Positions 48,440-60,882 of a stretch of DNA of 64,000 bases are shown here, piece by piece. Position 1 is the first letter of the stretch. Every line of letters begins with the position of its first letter. The stretch spans positions 2,480,001-2,544,000 of the forward strand of contig OZ004588.1 of the NCBI GenBank assembly GCA_963924555.1, in the 5' to 3' direction. Under the pieces are notes generated by a model. The model did not search any database, was not told where the DNA came from, and worked only from the letters and a program-made list of their open reading frames with translations. The position numbers were made by a program, and so were the translations under genes. Source of the stretch: Crambe crambe. Taxonomy: Eukaryota; Porifera; Demospongiae; Poecilosclerida; Crambeidae.

Positions 48440-48780
48440 AGAGCAAGAAAAGCTACCAGCAAATTATTGGAGACACGATACTCATGAACTTTCTCCAAAT
48501 GATTACAAATAGTTTGAGTTTGAAATCATTCAAGTGAGAAGTACAGAGCAAGGGTAAATCATTGTAGACACGAACTTTCTCCATTTTTGCTTTAAATGAC
48601 TGTATTTCAAGTTTGAAATTATTCAAGAATCGACGAAGATCAGCAGGGAAAGTTTCATGGTATGCACATGATAGTACCACTAGTGGTTGCTAGGTAGAAA
48701 GTGGATCACTTTAGAGTGATTCATATAGGGGTAACCTGCAGTAGTTGTATAAATAGAAATACTATGACAAAAATCTCAGC
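48440..48780 (-). pseudogene. Second fragment related to the GTPase exon
   Basis: 'agctaccagcaaattattgg' with 'agacacgatactcatgaac' matches the same place in the GTPase exon and the fragment at 46750. It then continues with a block like 46800-46990 (atgcacatgatagtaccact, tagaaatactatgac). Confidence 0.6.
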
Positions 48781-49282
48781 TGCAGTCTTTACAGGAATAT
48801 GGCTGTGTAATGCATTATTGTATTTTGCGTGGGTGGATCAAAGGAGCAGTACTGTGCTATATCCTTCATACAGCACCGTTTTTGAATAGGCTGTGCTGTA
48901 TGAAACTCATATAGTTCAGCCCATACAGCACAGTGCTGCATGCATGCAATGCGCAATGAATTGAACGAAGCACAACTGATCCAGCTATGCACCAATTGGA
49001 ACACACTAGGAACAGTTACAAAACAAGCAAAAAGACTCTTACTTTCATAGTATCCACAGTTTTACAGGATGTGTGGTTTCCAAACAATGTGATTATTGAC
49101 CAAAAATCTAATCAAGACTCAATGAATATTATTAAAATTGTAAAAATTGAAGACGAAGTCTAAATTGATGAGGAGAAAGTTACACCTCCTATAATGCACC
49201 TATATTCTTGGATTCTCAGGAAATTAGTCCAACTGTACCATGAACATTAACTTGATTGACACTATACCATTTACAGTATTTA

Positions 49283-49342
49283 TTTTTATTATTATTATTA
49301 TTATTATTATTAATTTTTTTTTTTTTTTGGGGGGGGGGGGGG
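49283..49342. repeat. TTA microsatellite followed by T and G tracts
   Basis: Runs of tta, then about 14 T, then about 13 G. Simple-sequence DNA. Confidence 0.9.
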
Positions 49343-49484
49343 GCCAATCAACATTATCAATTATAGTCATCAAGATTGATTTGTCCTCATAGATATAGTG
49401 TGGTACAGCTCCTTTGTAAATCCACCCATGCAAACTACACTAAATTACTTAGAGCACTGAAGGGAGTGCTATAACTATTACGTA

Positions 49485-50560
49485 AAGGCCAAGCTCAGTC
49501 AGCACTTAGGTAAACAAGGAGAAAACTAGCACCCTCACATTTCTGTAAGATGTCCAGTTTCTCATTATGCAGATATCATGGGTATTCACCCAGCATGTCT
49601 CACCCAAAGTTTAAACACTTATCTCTAAGGTAACATACATGTGTAGTGTTATCCTAGCCTGTGCATATGAATTCTAACATTTGGTAAATTTATATTGTAC
49701 TGAAGTATACTGACAAGAACTTCTTGTTGGATTTGAAGAGAATCAGTACACAAAACATAATTATGGTTCACATTCCAATTTTTGTTAAACAGTGAAAATT
49801 TCAGACTATAATAATGCTACTAACCACTATTTAGGGCTCATTGTAACTCAACTGAGTATATAGTCCAAAACCATTGAAGAACTCATACTTTTTTCAGCTG
49901 CTTCATATGATTTCCTGTAACCTCATTGCAAATAGCTTGTAAATTTGCAAAATTGTCATGTATATGCTTGTAATAATATGCTTGTAGATATTGAGGTATG
50001 TGGTTATGTAATGTTGTTAACATGCAATGAGTAAATCTTCCTAATAGGTACACTGTAAAAATGAAAGTGTGCTGTGGACACCATTGGTGTCCGTATTGGG
50101 ACATTTTGTCCCAATATGGACACATTTCACACACCAAAATGTCCATAGCACACTTATTTTACAATGTATGTTTGGACGATTTCAGCAGCACATGCATGGG
50201 TCCGGAGCAACTTTTGAGCTCTTTATTCAGTCATTCTGAGAAAGTGAAGATGCAAGTTACTGTATCCTGATTCCTGAGGTCACTTTACTTAATATCAAGT
50301 TACATACTTGGCAAGTATTACCTAATAATGACAACATTAAATTTGTGAGTATTAAATTTAGTGGTTTAGTGGGAGAAGATAATAGTTAGACATACTAGAG
50401 TGATTGGCCACTCAGGTGAGTGAAACAAGTTCATACATCACTTACACCCAGTTAAAAATCAGTATGTGGTCGATCAAGCAAACTGAAATGAGGTCAGTGT
50501 TGCTTGAAGGCAGAGGTTATTCACTTGAGAAGAAAACTTGCTGGAAGTCTGGTGGGTATG
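49485..50560. repeat. Duplicated segment, copy B, with inverted left edge
   Basis: Homologous to copy A (47040-47960). It contains a 116-bp MITE absent from copy A. The minus-strand stretch reads LHNHIPQYLQAYYYKHIHDN, nearly the same as copy A. Further partial copies of this module are at 50890-51000 and 52200-52330. Confidence 0.75.
50051..50166. mobile_element. Tc1/mariner-like MITE, 116 bp, TA target
   Basis: Ends CACTGTAAAA and TTTTACAATG form an imperfect inverted repeat; inner arms 'gtccgtattgggacattttg' and 'tcccaatatggacac' also pair. TA flanks both sides. The paralogous segment at about 47545 lacks it (aatagg then catgtttgg), which dates it after the duplication. Confidence 0.75.
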
Positions 50561-50889
50561 ATTAATGCAAATCATATCTATGTGATATGTGAAGGTAACT
50601 TTGCTTAAAGGTAGTAGTCACACTATCCAGCCGATCAGGTAGAACATATAAAAAGTTATTCGGTTTACACAGAAAAAGTGCCCTTCTTGGCTTCCATATT
50701 AAGTGACTCTGTTCTGATTCTTATAGCAAATTCTGCTGTAGTGCTAATAAATTATAATTATTGTGCTGAAGTTCCATTATCGTATAGTGCGAAATTTTGT
50801 GGGGCATGGAATTCATGTAATTAGTGCAGAAAACTTTTTTTCACTAATTCTACCTCACTAAAATTTGGGCCTGGTTGATGCCACTAATC

Positions 50890-52860
50890 CACAAACTGAC
50901 ATCTTGGGGTCCTTGTAAAATAGCTTAAAAGTGTCATGCATAAGCTTGTAATGTGCTTGTAGTTGAGGTATGTGGTTATGTAATGTTGTTAAGAGAGTGA
51001 ACTTCAGTCAAGTAAGACCTACTTCACTCCCTTTATATTTTATCATATCCTATGAAGTTCTCTCTCTTGTTGCTGAACTTTTTGAACCACACACGGCCAT
51101 CCCTAACTTCTCTTTACTTGTAAATGAATCTAGCTCAGTTATAGCATCCTACAAGCACTGCTCATCCAACCTTGAAGCTGAAGTAGTCAAACATAACCAC
51201 AATGTTTGTTAACTGGCTGAAGCAATTAGGCACAGAAGACTGTGGAATCAGCTAACAAAGTTTGGACTTGTCTTATTTCAGTTGATGTGGATATAAAAAC
51301 ATGAATTAGATATGATCTTTAACAGTCAGTGGAGTAGTACAGCTATGCTAAAACATTGCTCTCTTGTTGAAGGCTCATTCTTGAATGTAAGTAGCTACCA
51401 TAAATTGGGAAATTTTAGTTAAATAATAATTCATGCTTTTAATTTTCATGTTTATTTTCTTTGTTACAGCTTAAGCTTTTACTCCATTTTGTACAAGGTA
51501 ATTAAATGTCATGTCATTAATTTTAATGACCATGAAAATAAATCAAAATCAAAAATTTATCATGATTAGCCTTGTCCCCCGGCCCTCTTTTTCAATTATG
51601 ATTGTGGAGGGCCTGGTACTCGAAAATATCGCAAGACCATAGAAACCCGTGAGTCCAAGGAAATACATACATCACCATGATGAATTGGTGCTACAACCAT
51701 GCACGAGCACATGACCAACCAGGCCTAACAAAGAGAAGAGGCATTGAGCTGCCACTGAATTCGAGTGTTACTACGCTTTGCTAGCTAGCAGCAGATAGTA
51801 TCGGAGCTGCCTATCGTTAGATAGTAAAGCTATCAAGATTTTAGGCTTAGCTGGATTATAAATAGATCGGCCTCAGAATTCTTCATGAATTTATGAATTT
51901 AGCAAACCATTCATGAATTTAGCAAATCCTTGGTTTATGGCCATAGGAAATTGGTCATTAATTTTTGTTGTAGCAAAACAGCAAATGTTCTTCAACTTCC
52001 TGCCAGTATTCTAGCCATAGCAGATGTCAAATATATATGATATTCATACAACTTACTCCATGAATCAAAACAAATATTAACAACAATCACAATAACAATA
52101 ATAACAACAACAATAATAACGACAATCGATTATTAGAGAACCAATTTAAACTTTCTTTAATAACACTTCCTTGGGGAGGCTCACATGCAAATCAACAATT
52201 CCAGTAATTATCACAGACTGACATCTTGTATCTTCATTTCAAATAGCTTGTAAAAGTGTCATCCATGCTTGTAATGTGTTTGTAGATATTGAGGTATGTG
52301 GTTATGTAATGCTGTTAATGAGTTAATATGCATAGTTTGATAAGAAGGTATTCAGAGGCCCAATAACTGTTTTCTGCCAATTTGCAAGGCTTTCAGAGCA
52401 GTCTATTGAGAGCCTTCAAATTTATCGCTACTGTCATGGTAAGTTACCCTGCATATGGAAAGACCTCATATAGATTTGTTAATCCATTCTTGTTGGGACA
52501 ACATACAAAAAATATGGCCCTCGGAAAATGACCGATCGTCTCACATTAAGCACTTAGTATGTAAAGATGTTTAATGTAGCTCAGTTAGAGCCCGTGATGA
52601 CCCTCTGCTATGTAGAAGCACTGCTTATCCAACCTTGAAGCTGAAGTATACACTATAACCTCAATGTCTGCTAACTGGTTGAAGCAATTAGGCACAGGTT
52701 GAATCAGCTGACAAATTTTGGCAACCAGCTTCATGTCCAAGCTGTACTTGTTACAGCTCTGCCTATAAAACTGAGATAGGTACACAGAGAAAGAATTTTA
52801 TCAACTGTCACTGGAGTATGCTAGAACACTGTTTTCTTGTTGAAGGCTCATTCTTGAATG
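50890..52860. repeat. Further partial module copies and a repeat fragment
   Basis: Partial HNHIPQYLQ-type modules lie at 50890-51000 and 52200-52330 (minus strand). A second shared block with 'cttgaagctgaagta' and 'gaagcaattaggcacag' lies at 51150-51245 and 52625-52700; in the latter the minus strand reads LDMKLVAKICQLIQPV. The copy of the 8361-8790 repeat is at 51567-51990. All look decayed. Confidence 0.5.
51567..51990 (+). repeat. Second copy of the MULE-like family left half
   Basis: Starts TAGCCTTGTCCCCCGGCCCT and is colinear with 8361-8790, with deletions of a few tens of bases. No matching right end is seen. Confidence 0.7.
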
Positions 52861-53247
52861 TAAGTAGCTATATCAGCAAGACTGCATCTCTTCATAAGGA
52901 CTACCATTTTCTACTACAAATGGTTTCTTTCCTAAGAACAGAGTGGCTTAAATACCAGCAGAAAATACACTGAATTAATAATATTTCTGGCAAAAGAGTA
53001 TTGCATTTTATATGTAACTTCCTGCGATGACTAATACACGATATTCATATCATCTACCCAATTAATTAAAACAAACAAAAATAACAACAATCACAACAAC
53101 AACAACAACAATAACAACAACAATCGATTATGAGAGAAGAAATTTAATTAATAACAGTGGCATATAGGATGATGTTTTTTACATAGTTGGGGACAGGACA
53201 CATGCAAATCAACCATTCCAGTAATCATCACAGAGAACCAGACTCAC

Positions 53248-53511
53248 CTTTAAGGTAGCGACTCTTCAACACTTCTAGCACTCCATGCTCCTCTCTAATA
53301 TACAGAGCATTAGCAATGTGACGCCATGAAGGGCATGGGTGGTTGTTCAGGTACCACTCACAACAAGCCTTCCTACGTTCAGACACACTGGACTGTTGTG
53401 CTTTTATTCTATTATACACTAAGCGGGGGATGTCTAGATCAATAGTCACAAAATACAAATCCATCACATCCTTCAGCAGCTGAGTGAGATTAGTGAGGGT
53501 GAGGGAGGGGT
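53248..53511 (-). CDS. Death-domain exon (upstream exon of the GTPase gene, likely)
   Basis: 264 bp, phase 1-1, between acceptor 'ttctctcccacag' and donor AAAG/GTGAGT. Reads DPSLTLTNLTQLLKDVMDLY, then IDLDIPRL, KACCEWYLNNHPCPSWRHIA and EVLKSRYLK: six-helix Death-fold pattern with the typical W and PSW positions. Same strand and phase as the GTPase exon 8.3 kb downstream, so they may be spliced together. It could instead be a separate gene. Confidence 0.75.
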
Positions 53512-53773
53512 CTGTGGGAGAGAACATAGAGAATAAAACATGAGCTGAGAAACTAGTCCATTCAACAAGTAACAGGAACAAATGGAAATAGTATGAGCAT
53601 GTATTACTTCAGTCAACTATAGTTTATGCTCTAAAGACAATATGAGGTGTATGCATGCAATTAGTGTTAATATCAAGAGATGAATGACAGGTACTTTATA
53701 TAGTGGGAATTGCTTTGACATAAAAGACTTATGTTGCACATTTCATTAATGATAATAATGAAATAATGCCTTC

Positions 53774-53775
<2 letters not shown>

Positions 53776-53830
<55 letters not shown>
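53776..53830. repeat. CA microsatellite
   Basis: About 27 uninterrupted CA dinucleotides. Confidence 0.95.
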
Positions 53831-53832
<2 letters not shown>

Positions 53833-54890
53833 ATGCACAACCTTACCTATCCTGGTTCACACCCTCTAGCCATATGTACATTCAACAAAGAGTGCATAAT
53901 TGGACTTAAGTGTAAAATAGAAAAACCACAAAAAACCCTCCGAACAAAATCAGTTGTACTAAGAACTGTATCTGTTGGCAAAAGAATCAATGGAGTGATA
54001 GATATGACCCCTTTAATAATATTCTTACACAAATACACAAAAAGAAAAGAAAAAGGAAGAAAAACTGAACTCCTATAGTTTGAAGATTGCCACCAACATT
54101 AGATATCCGACCTTTGACCCCTGTTGTAGTATGCATGCTCTGACCTTGATGTAGGTATGTATCATTTCCATATACAGTATCTCATAGCCATGACTATAGA
54201 GAAGCTTATTGCTTCAACTAAAAATGCCACTTTAATGAAACAGATAGGAACAATCTTACCACCCCCTTTAATAATTGCTATTTGGATGCACAAAAATATC
54301 ACGATTCCTATACAGTGCTACAAACTTAGAGAGTAGATTTTTTTAATTTTTTGTCCTTTTTTGTATTTTTGCTTATTTTTCTTGAACTACAGGTTCTGGA
54401 AGACCGAAACTTGGTACAGATGTACAGACACCCTTCTACATCATATATATGGAATAAAATGTCATTGAAAGTGAAAAAGGCCTTTTTTTTTTCATTGTAT
54501 TGTGTGCATACTTTTAGGTCTGTAGTACAAAAAGTGTTTAGAACAGGATTTCCACATTTGTTATAGTTAAGGTCTATTATCCACTGAGAACCTTCCATTT
54601 GGACCAAAGTTTAAGGTCAACCACTATCCAGAACCATGGTACCAGGTAAGTTCCCACAAACTGCCACAAAGGTAAGAATTTTGCCCTTTTTTCAGAAAAA
54701 CTGAACTGTTTAGGCCATAACTCCCATAAATATTGTAGTTAAGGTCTCTTATTGAGATATGCTATGCATCTACAACCCAGCTTACTTGGTACCAGGTTTG
54801 GACTCTTAATCATCACTACTTCTTGAGATCGTCTAAGTTTTATACCGGGCGGTCTAGCCAAAACAGCACTTGCGGTTAAATTTTTCTACG
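53831..54890. other. No supported gene
   Basis: AT-rich intron-like sequence. Open frames of 60-90 codons on both strands overlap each other and show no motif. Confidence 0.35.
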
Positions 54891-54896
54891 TCATCA

Positions 54897-55913
54897 GTGT
54901 GGTGGACACACTGGGACCTCCACATAGTGGTGGACACACTGGGACCTCCACATAGTGGTGGACACACTGGGACCTCCACATAGTGGTGGACACACTGGGA
55001 CCTCCACATAGTGGTGGACACACTGGGACCTCCACATAGTGGTGGACACACTGGGACCTCCACATAGTGGTGGACACACTGGGCACATAGTGGTGGACAC
55101 ACTGGGACCTCCACATAGTGGTGGACACACTGGGACCTCCACATAGTGGTGGACACACTGGGACCTCCACATAGTGGTGGACACACTGGGACCTCCACAT
55201 AGTGGTGGACACACTGGGACCTCCACATAGTGGTGGACACACTGGGACCTCCACATAGTGGTGGACACACTGGGCACATAGTGGTGGACACACTGGGACC
55301 TCCACATAGTGGTGGACACACTGGGCACATAGTGGTGGACACACTGGGACCTCCACATAGTGGTGGACACACTGGGACCTCCACATAGTGGTGGACGCAC
55401 TGGGACCTCCACATAGTGGTGGACGCACTGGGACCTCCACATAGTGGTGGACGCACTGGGACCTCCACATAGTGGTGGACGCACTGGGACCTCCACATAG
55501 TGGTGGACGCACTGGGACCTCCACATAGTGGTGGACGCACTGGGACCTCCACATAGTGGTGGACGCACTGGGACCTCCACATAGTGGTGGACGCACTGGG
55601 ACCTCCACATAGTGGTGGACGCACTGGGACCTCCACATAGTGGTGGACGCACTGGGACCTCCACATAGTGGTGGACGCACTGGGACCTCCACATACTGGT
55701 GGACACACTGGAACCTCCACATAGTGGAGGACACACTGGAACCTCCACATAGTGGTGGACACACTGGGACCACCACATAGTGGTGGACACACTGGAACCT
55801 CCACATAGTGGTGGACACACTGGGACCTCCACATAGTGGTGGACACACTGGGACCTCCACATAGTGGTGGACACACTGGGACCTCCACATAGTGGTGGAC
55901 ACATTGGGATCTC
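54897..55913. repeat. 28-bp minisatellite, about 36 copies
   Basis: Unit: cacatagtggtgg then acacactgggacctc. About eleven consecutive units (55388-55690) carry acgcactg in place of acacactg, a sub-block spread by unequal exchange. Three units (near 55080, 55271 and 55322) lack 6 bases (gacctc). The unit has no stop in any minus-strand frame, so three overlapping frames of 338-394 codons exist; I treat them as artefacts. Confidence 0.93.
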
Positions 55914-55915
55914 CA

Positions 55916-56431
55916 TACCGTAATCGTATAAATTTTCGATGGGGTTTTATTTTCGTTTTTTTCGTAGTCGATCAGAATCCTCGAAAATAATAAACGAAGT
56001 CTCAGTACTATGACGTCATATATGACGACGATGCGCATGCGTGTGCGATGCGATATCGATAGCAGCTGGAAAAAAACCTGGAGCAGATAGTCCGTGAGAC
56101 GAAAGTATCATGCTTCTTATACCAGGATCATGGCCGTTACCTGTCTCTGTCTCTCTTCTACAACGAAGCGTCTCGCCTTCCGTAGCAGTCTAGATTTTAG
56201 TCTGGCGTCTCCAGCCCAGCTTTTCCTCTTTTTGGGGGACTATCTAGATTTCTCTGTAGTAGCCACGAGAAGGTAGCCATCATGCATGTCACTCGGCCCC
56301 AGCAGCAGGTAATGATGCATTATTTTCCATGTGCTTGCTACGAAAATTCGACCTGCGGAAATTTTTTGTTATAGGAACAGCTCCGGAAATCACGAAATTT
56401 TAAACCTCCGAAAATTTATATGATTACGGTA
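55916..56431. mobile_element. TACCGTA-ended MITE inserted at the edge of the minisatellite
   Basis: Left TACCGTAATCGTATAAATTT and right aaatttatatgattacggta form a 23-bp inverted repeat with one or two mismatches. To its right, 'gtggtagacacactgggca' resumes the minisatellite unit, so the element interrupts the array at a TA. It contains a CRE-like TGACGTCA near 56009 and 'gatgcgcatgcg', an NRF-1-like site. A 60-codon plus-strand frame at 56094-56276 inside is not supported. Confidence 0.7.
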
Positions 56432-57445
56432 CTGTGGTAGACACACTGGGCAGGTTTCATACAGGAATTGGGATACAGGGTGGACTATGCATATTGGCAT
56501 GCCTGTGTGAGAAAAATGTAACCACACCCACTTTAATTACTTTCTACGACTGTCATGTGCACTTAAAATTCAAAGCAAAGTTGTGACTGCATTATTGATC
56601 TACTTCATATACAATTAGCTGTGGAAGGGAAGATAGTTTCTTTTTCAGGATTACTACTTTTAAGGGTGGTCAGACATAGTAAACATGTGGTCACAAAAGA
56701 ATGTAATTACTAACCATAAATTTCCAGTGTGATACATAGAGTTTCAATGGGACTATATGAAATGCATTGTTTCTCTTGAATGAAGTATAGCACTGGGCCT
56801 AAAATTTGCATACAGCTATTATCTGAATAGGTGAACAAATTTATATTTGGATTTATCGATACCTATTCTAGAACTTCATTTAGCAAGCCATGTAGTCACC
56901 ACTAATGTTGCCATAGGAATAAATTAAAAGATATCAACAAAAGCTCATGTAAATTTGTAAAGGATAGTAATAAGAAATAGCTGACCAAAATTCGGCCACT
57001 GAACTCAAGTATTTGGTGAGAAATAGTTTTTTATACTTTGAGAGTGATGAAGCTTCATATCTTGGGTAAGAATTGTCCTTTCTCCTTCATATTTGGTATG
57101 TGTGGTAGTGTTATAGTGTGTCTTAGTCATGTGGAGTTTCAAGTCCTTAGCATTAGTAGCTTTGGAGATTGGCTTCCTTAGCAACCATGTGTGGGTGGTA
57201 TGTCTGACCACCCTTAAGACACATTAAGTAATTATTTGTTTAGGGGGAATTTTAATCAGAGGGGGGTTTCTCCCCTTTCCCTCTCTGCTGTATGAAACCC
57301 CGGGACTACCACATATTGGCAGATACTGGGAAAACTTTACTTTATAAGGAGCGTGTTCTTAACTTGGAAAAGTGTATTCTTAAGTGTGGACACTCTGGTA
57401 GTGGTGGATACATGGTGGAATGTGTTCTAGTGTGTACACACCTAC
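56432..57445. other. No supported gene
   Basis: Presumed intron. I see only short open frames without motifs. Confidence 0.35.
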
Positions 57446-57685
57446 CTTTATCAGCTGTAACATTCCCCTTCACTTTCTTAAGAGCTGTCTGTTGTTCCTG
57501 GTAGAGAAGTGTCCCAGCCAAGTGATTCCATCCAGCGTTTGGATGAAAATCTCTATATAACTTTATCGTCTCATCATGTGACTTCATCTCCCTCCTCTTT
57601 CCAAGTGGTGTCTGAAGTATATAACGCAAGTTCATGTCCACAGTGTCCAGAGCAGCCAGCAAACTGTGAGAGGTGAAGCTGGGGT
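57446..57685 (-). CDS. Death-fold-like exon
   Basis: 240 bp, phase 1-1, between acceptor 'tcctccccag' and donor AAAG/GTAGGT. Reads DPSFTSHSLLAALDTVDMNL, then IKLYRDFHPNAGWNHLAGTL and QQTALKKVKG. The start DPS(F/L)T and the W near the end parallel the exon at 53.2 kb, so it is probably a diverged Death domain. Likely part of the same multi-Death gene. Confidence 0.65.
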
Positions 57686-57689
57686 CTGG

Positions 57690-58914
57690 GGAGGACACAA
57701 ATACCTCAGATAAGACACACTCACAGAATTTACAGTACTAGTCAAGCACCATGGAGGGTTCCATATAGAGAGTGAGGCACTGGGATGTTTGTGTGTGGGT
57801 GTGTACATGTTTGAGGATAATACAATTAGTAATCAATGTGGGAGGGGAGGGCTAAGGGGAAATTTCATCCCCTAGATGTTGTCCAAAATAATACTAAACT
57901 TTCCCCCAGAATATAGAATACAGCAAGTCTCTTACTACTATACGTAGTTTGTTCACATTTCTTTCAATAGGACTGACTGACCTTATTATTAAAATTTAAC
58001 ATTTTGCATGACTATTGCAAAAAGAAAGAAATTGCAAGAGTCTAATTCGCTTAATCACACCCCTTCTGGTCCTATGGACAAAACCTCTACGATAGCCTTT
58101 CCTAACATATGCTAGTGATCTCAGTGTTGCAATCAAGAGGCTGGCTATGTGAGACAACTCATTTCCATACATTACAGAATAACTTCAGTTAAATAGAACC
58201 TCTTTGTTGTCCTTTCAGTGACTGTTGCATTTCTATAATGCTCTTTGCTCTCTTTCTGTATGTGCAGTGCATTCACCTACTAACCCCAAGATCTAGATAG
58301 CTCTCAAAAAATCTACTTAGCACTTAGAGTATTGATACTAGTTACCATAGTTCCAGAAGAATTCAAAACTAAAATATTTTTGGTATTCTGAAATTAAATT
58401 GTCTGAATAAAATTACTTACCAGAAATTATATTTGTATGAAAATTTAAATTATGGAAATATAGATAACGCGTGGCTCTGACATACTCAAGACATGTCTTT
58501 ACGGAAGTATTTCAAGGCTAAGGATAGACTTTCAAGCCCCAGTGGATCTTTATCCAACATTATGCAGTAGCGCTCGCTAATAAGGAAGTGGACAAAGTGA
58601 TGGGTGAAACTAAGAAACAGAAAAAACGTGGTTCATATAATGAAGTATATACTTACGTAGGTAGCTAAGCTAGCTTAGGAAAAAGATGACAATTCTATTA
58701 ATTAAGATATAGTCCTAAGGATTGTGCTGATATGGGCAGATATGCAGTCAGCATGGAGTTTCAGCAGCTGCTGTACATTTCTCTTGAAAGTTGAGGGTGA
58801 AAATCAACAGTAGATCAAGGACTACCTTGAAAGTGTGAGAGAGAAATGGAAAACAGATAATGAGTTCCTGAAAGAAAGCGTGGTAGGCCACTTTGCTGGG
58901 GGACTATTTAGATA
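57690..58914. other. No supported gene
   Basis: Presumed intron. No inverted ends, repeats or exon signals that I can support. Confidence 0.35.
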
Positions 58915-60061
58915 CGGTGTCGGAGGGTATAGTGACCCCTGGTCATTCTACCCTAGGGTATAGTGACCCGGAGGTCAGTCCAATCTAGGGTTAAATGACC
59001 CCCCTCAGGGTCAAGTGACCCCCACATAAGTAAAGTGTACATGTGAGTTGCGCATGCTCTAATAAGTATTCGGCACTTCATGATCACAGAACGATATTTC
59101 TTTACAGTTTTTTTAGCAGCCCTTGGCTAATTTAATATCAACAGTTTCCGTTGATATCAGCGTGGTGGGAGGTGTATTTTGGTAAAGGATTGGCCCGCGA
59201 GACTATATTTATGATATCAGACAGTGGAGTAGGAATGGGGGGAGAGGGGGGGGGGCAGGGGGGCCACTGCCCCCCAATATTATAGATGGAGAGGCACTGC
59301 CCCCCCCCCCAAAAAAAATATGAACAGTATATTGAAAGTAAGACCAAGCACCAAGCAATTACATGTCATTGCAGTGTGATGTCAGCAATTTCACTGCTGC
59401 TTGCTGACTGTTATCTAATGCATATGTTCAATTTAATGACAGAAGGATTGAATTTAGTTGCTATTACTGTGATTAACTTATTATTGTCCTTGCCCCCCCC
59501 CTCCCCCCGATAAATTTCCTATTCCTACTCCACTGGATATATGTTTTGTCAATGTGCAAAAATTCAGGGTAATGGTAGTGATTGTTTGCAGCGTCATATA
59601 TTACACAAGTTTCGGAAGCATCTTTTCAACTGTTAGAAAATCGGCGCTGACATCATTTCCACGGCAGAAAAACCAGAAAAAAGCTCAAGTTTGGCAGCAA
59701 TTACCTTTGTAACTGAATATGGAAAATGATCAGTTGCAGCTCATGCCAAGACTCAGAAGCAATGTATCACAGCACCAGCAGCAGCATGGAAGAAAAAAGT
59801 ATCAAGTGGTTTTGATGTTCACCAAAGTAATTGATTTGATTGTCTAATTCCACATCCTATGTAGAGACGGGGAGTGAGGGGTCATTATACCAAAGGGCAA
59901 AGTGACCCAGGGGGTCACTACATCCTAGAGGGGTCAATATACCCTAGGGCTGAGTGACCCAGGGGGGTCATTCCAGCCTAGGTTAGAGTGACCCCAGGTC
60001 ACTTCACCCTAGGGTAAAATGACCCCTGGGTCATTCTAAGAGGGGGACATTCCACCCTATG
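58915..60061. mobile_element. Nonautonomous element with iterated GGGT...GACCC ends
   Basis: Left block 58918-59020 and right block 59876-60058 consist of units like gggtatagtgacccc and ggtcattctaccctaggg. The right block is the inverted counterpart of the left. The structure resembles a small foldback element with iterated ends. Another element (59222-59535) has inserted inside. No target duplication seen. Confidence 0.5.
59222..59535. mobile_element. hAT-like MITE with G/C-rich arms
   Basis: CAGTGGAGTAGGAAT at the left is the perfect complement of ATTCCTACTCCACTG at the right, followed inward by G-rich and C-rich runs. Total 314 bp. CAG ends suggest hAT, but no 8-bp duplication is visible. 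Confidence 0.65.
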
Positions 60062-60882
60062 ACAATGGTTGTGCAAGCATATTTGCTGAAACTGAGAGAA
60101 ACTGGACGTGTTGTATCTGTATGTATTGTTGTTGCTGCTGCTCGAGGTATTGTGATGGCATATGGCAAGTTCAAGTTAGAAGAGTTTGGTGGCTACAGAC
60201 CATGGGCAAATTCACTTCTTGTGTGGATGAAATTTGTCCTGAAAAGCCACCACAACAAAGAACAAATTTAGTGTTGCCAATTTTTCACATTTGAATTTCT
60301 AAATGATGTCACTTCCACTGTCAAGACAAACCGTTGTCACCCCCATTCAACACCCCCATTTCAAATTTCCGAGTGACTGGGATATTACACATTCACCCAA
60401 ACATTGGTCAAATGAAGAAACGATGTTTCAATACATCAAAGCCATAATCATTCCATATGTTTAAAAGTAAAGAGACAATTTGGGGGAAGACAAGTCTGCC
60501 CTTGTGATTATGGATAATTTTAAAGGTCAAATCACTCCATGTGTTAATGCTATTCTTGAAGAGAATTCTATTCGTGTTTGTTTGTTGCCTGCTAATACCA
60601 CAGATTTAAGCCTGTGAAGGATTTTCTTTGGCGAAAATTTCAAGACTGGTATTCAAGTCATATAGCAGAGCAGTTGGATCAAGATTGGAACCTGCTGACC
60701 TATGTTTACCAGCTATGAAAGAACTTGGTGCCAAATGGCTTGTCAAGAGTGTTCAGCACATTGCTGATAATCCGTCATTCATAGTGAACGAAGCTGGAAT
60801 ATGTCAGGCACTTGATGTTGACAATAAAGCACTTGGTGTGGAAGATTCAGAGATAGAAGAAGTGGATGTGAACAGTGATTGA
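60059..60882 (+). pseudogene. Decayed pogo/Tigger (DDE_1) transposase
   Basis: The first frame (60059-60271) reads VQAYLLKLRETGRVV, AAARGIVMAYG and WANSLLVWMKFV, the family's N-terminal DNA-binding region. The later part reads DWDITHSPKHWSNEETMF, VIMDNFKGQITP and LPANTTD, then NPSFIVNEAGICQAL near 60770. The segment between the two, with the first catalytic Asp, is missing and several frame breaks and stops follow. No TIRs found. Not functional. Confidence 0.85.

Noticed and set aside
54854-56038. Frames of 338-394 codons with a 28-residue repeat (PSVSTTMWRSQCVHHY type)
   Set aside because: All three minus-strand frames are open over the same 28-bp minisatellite, which is what a stop-free non-triplet unit gives; there is no support for a protein.
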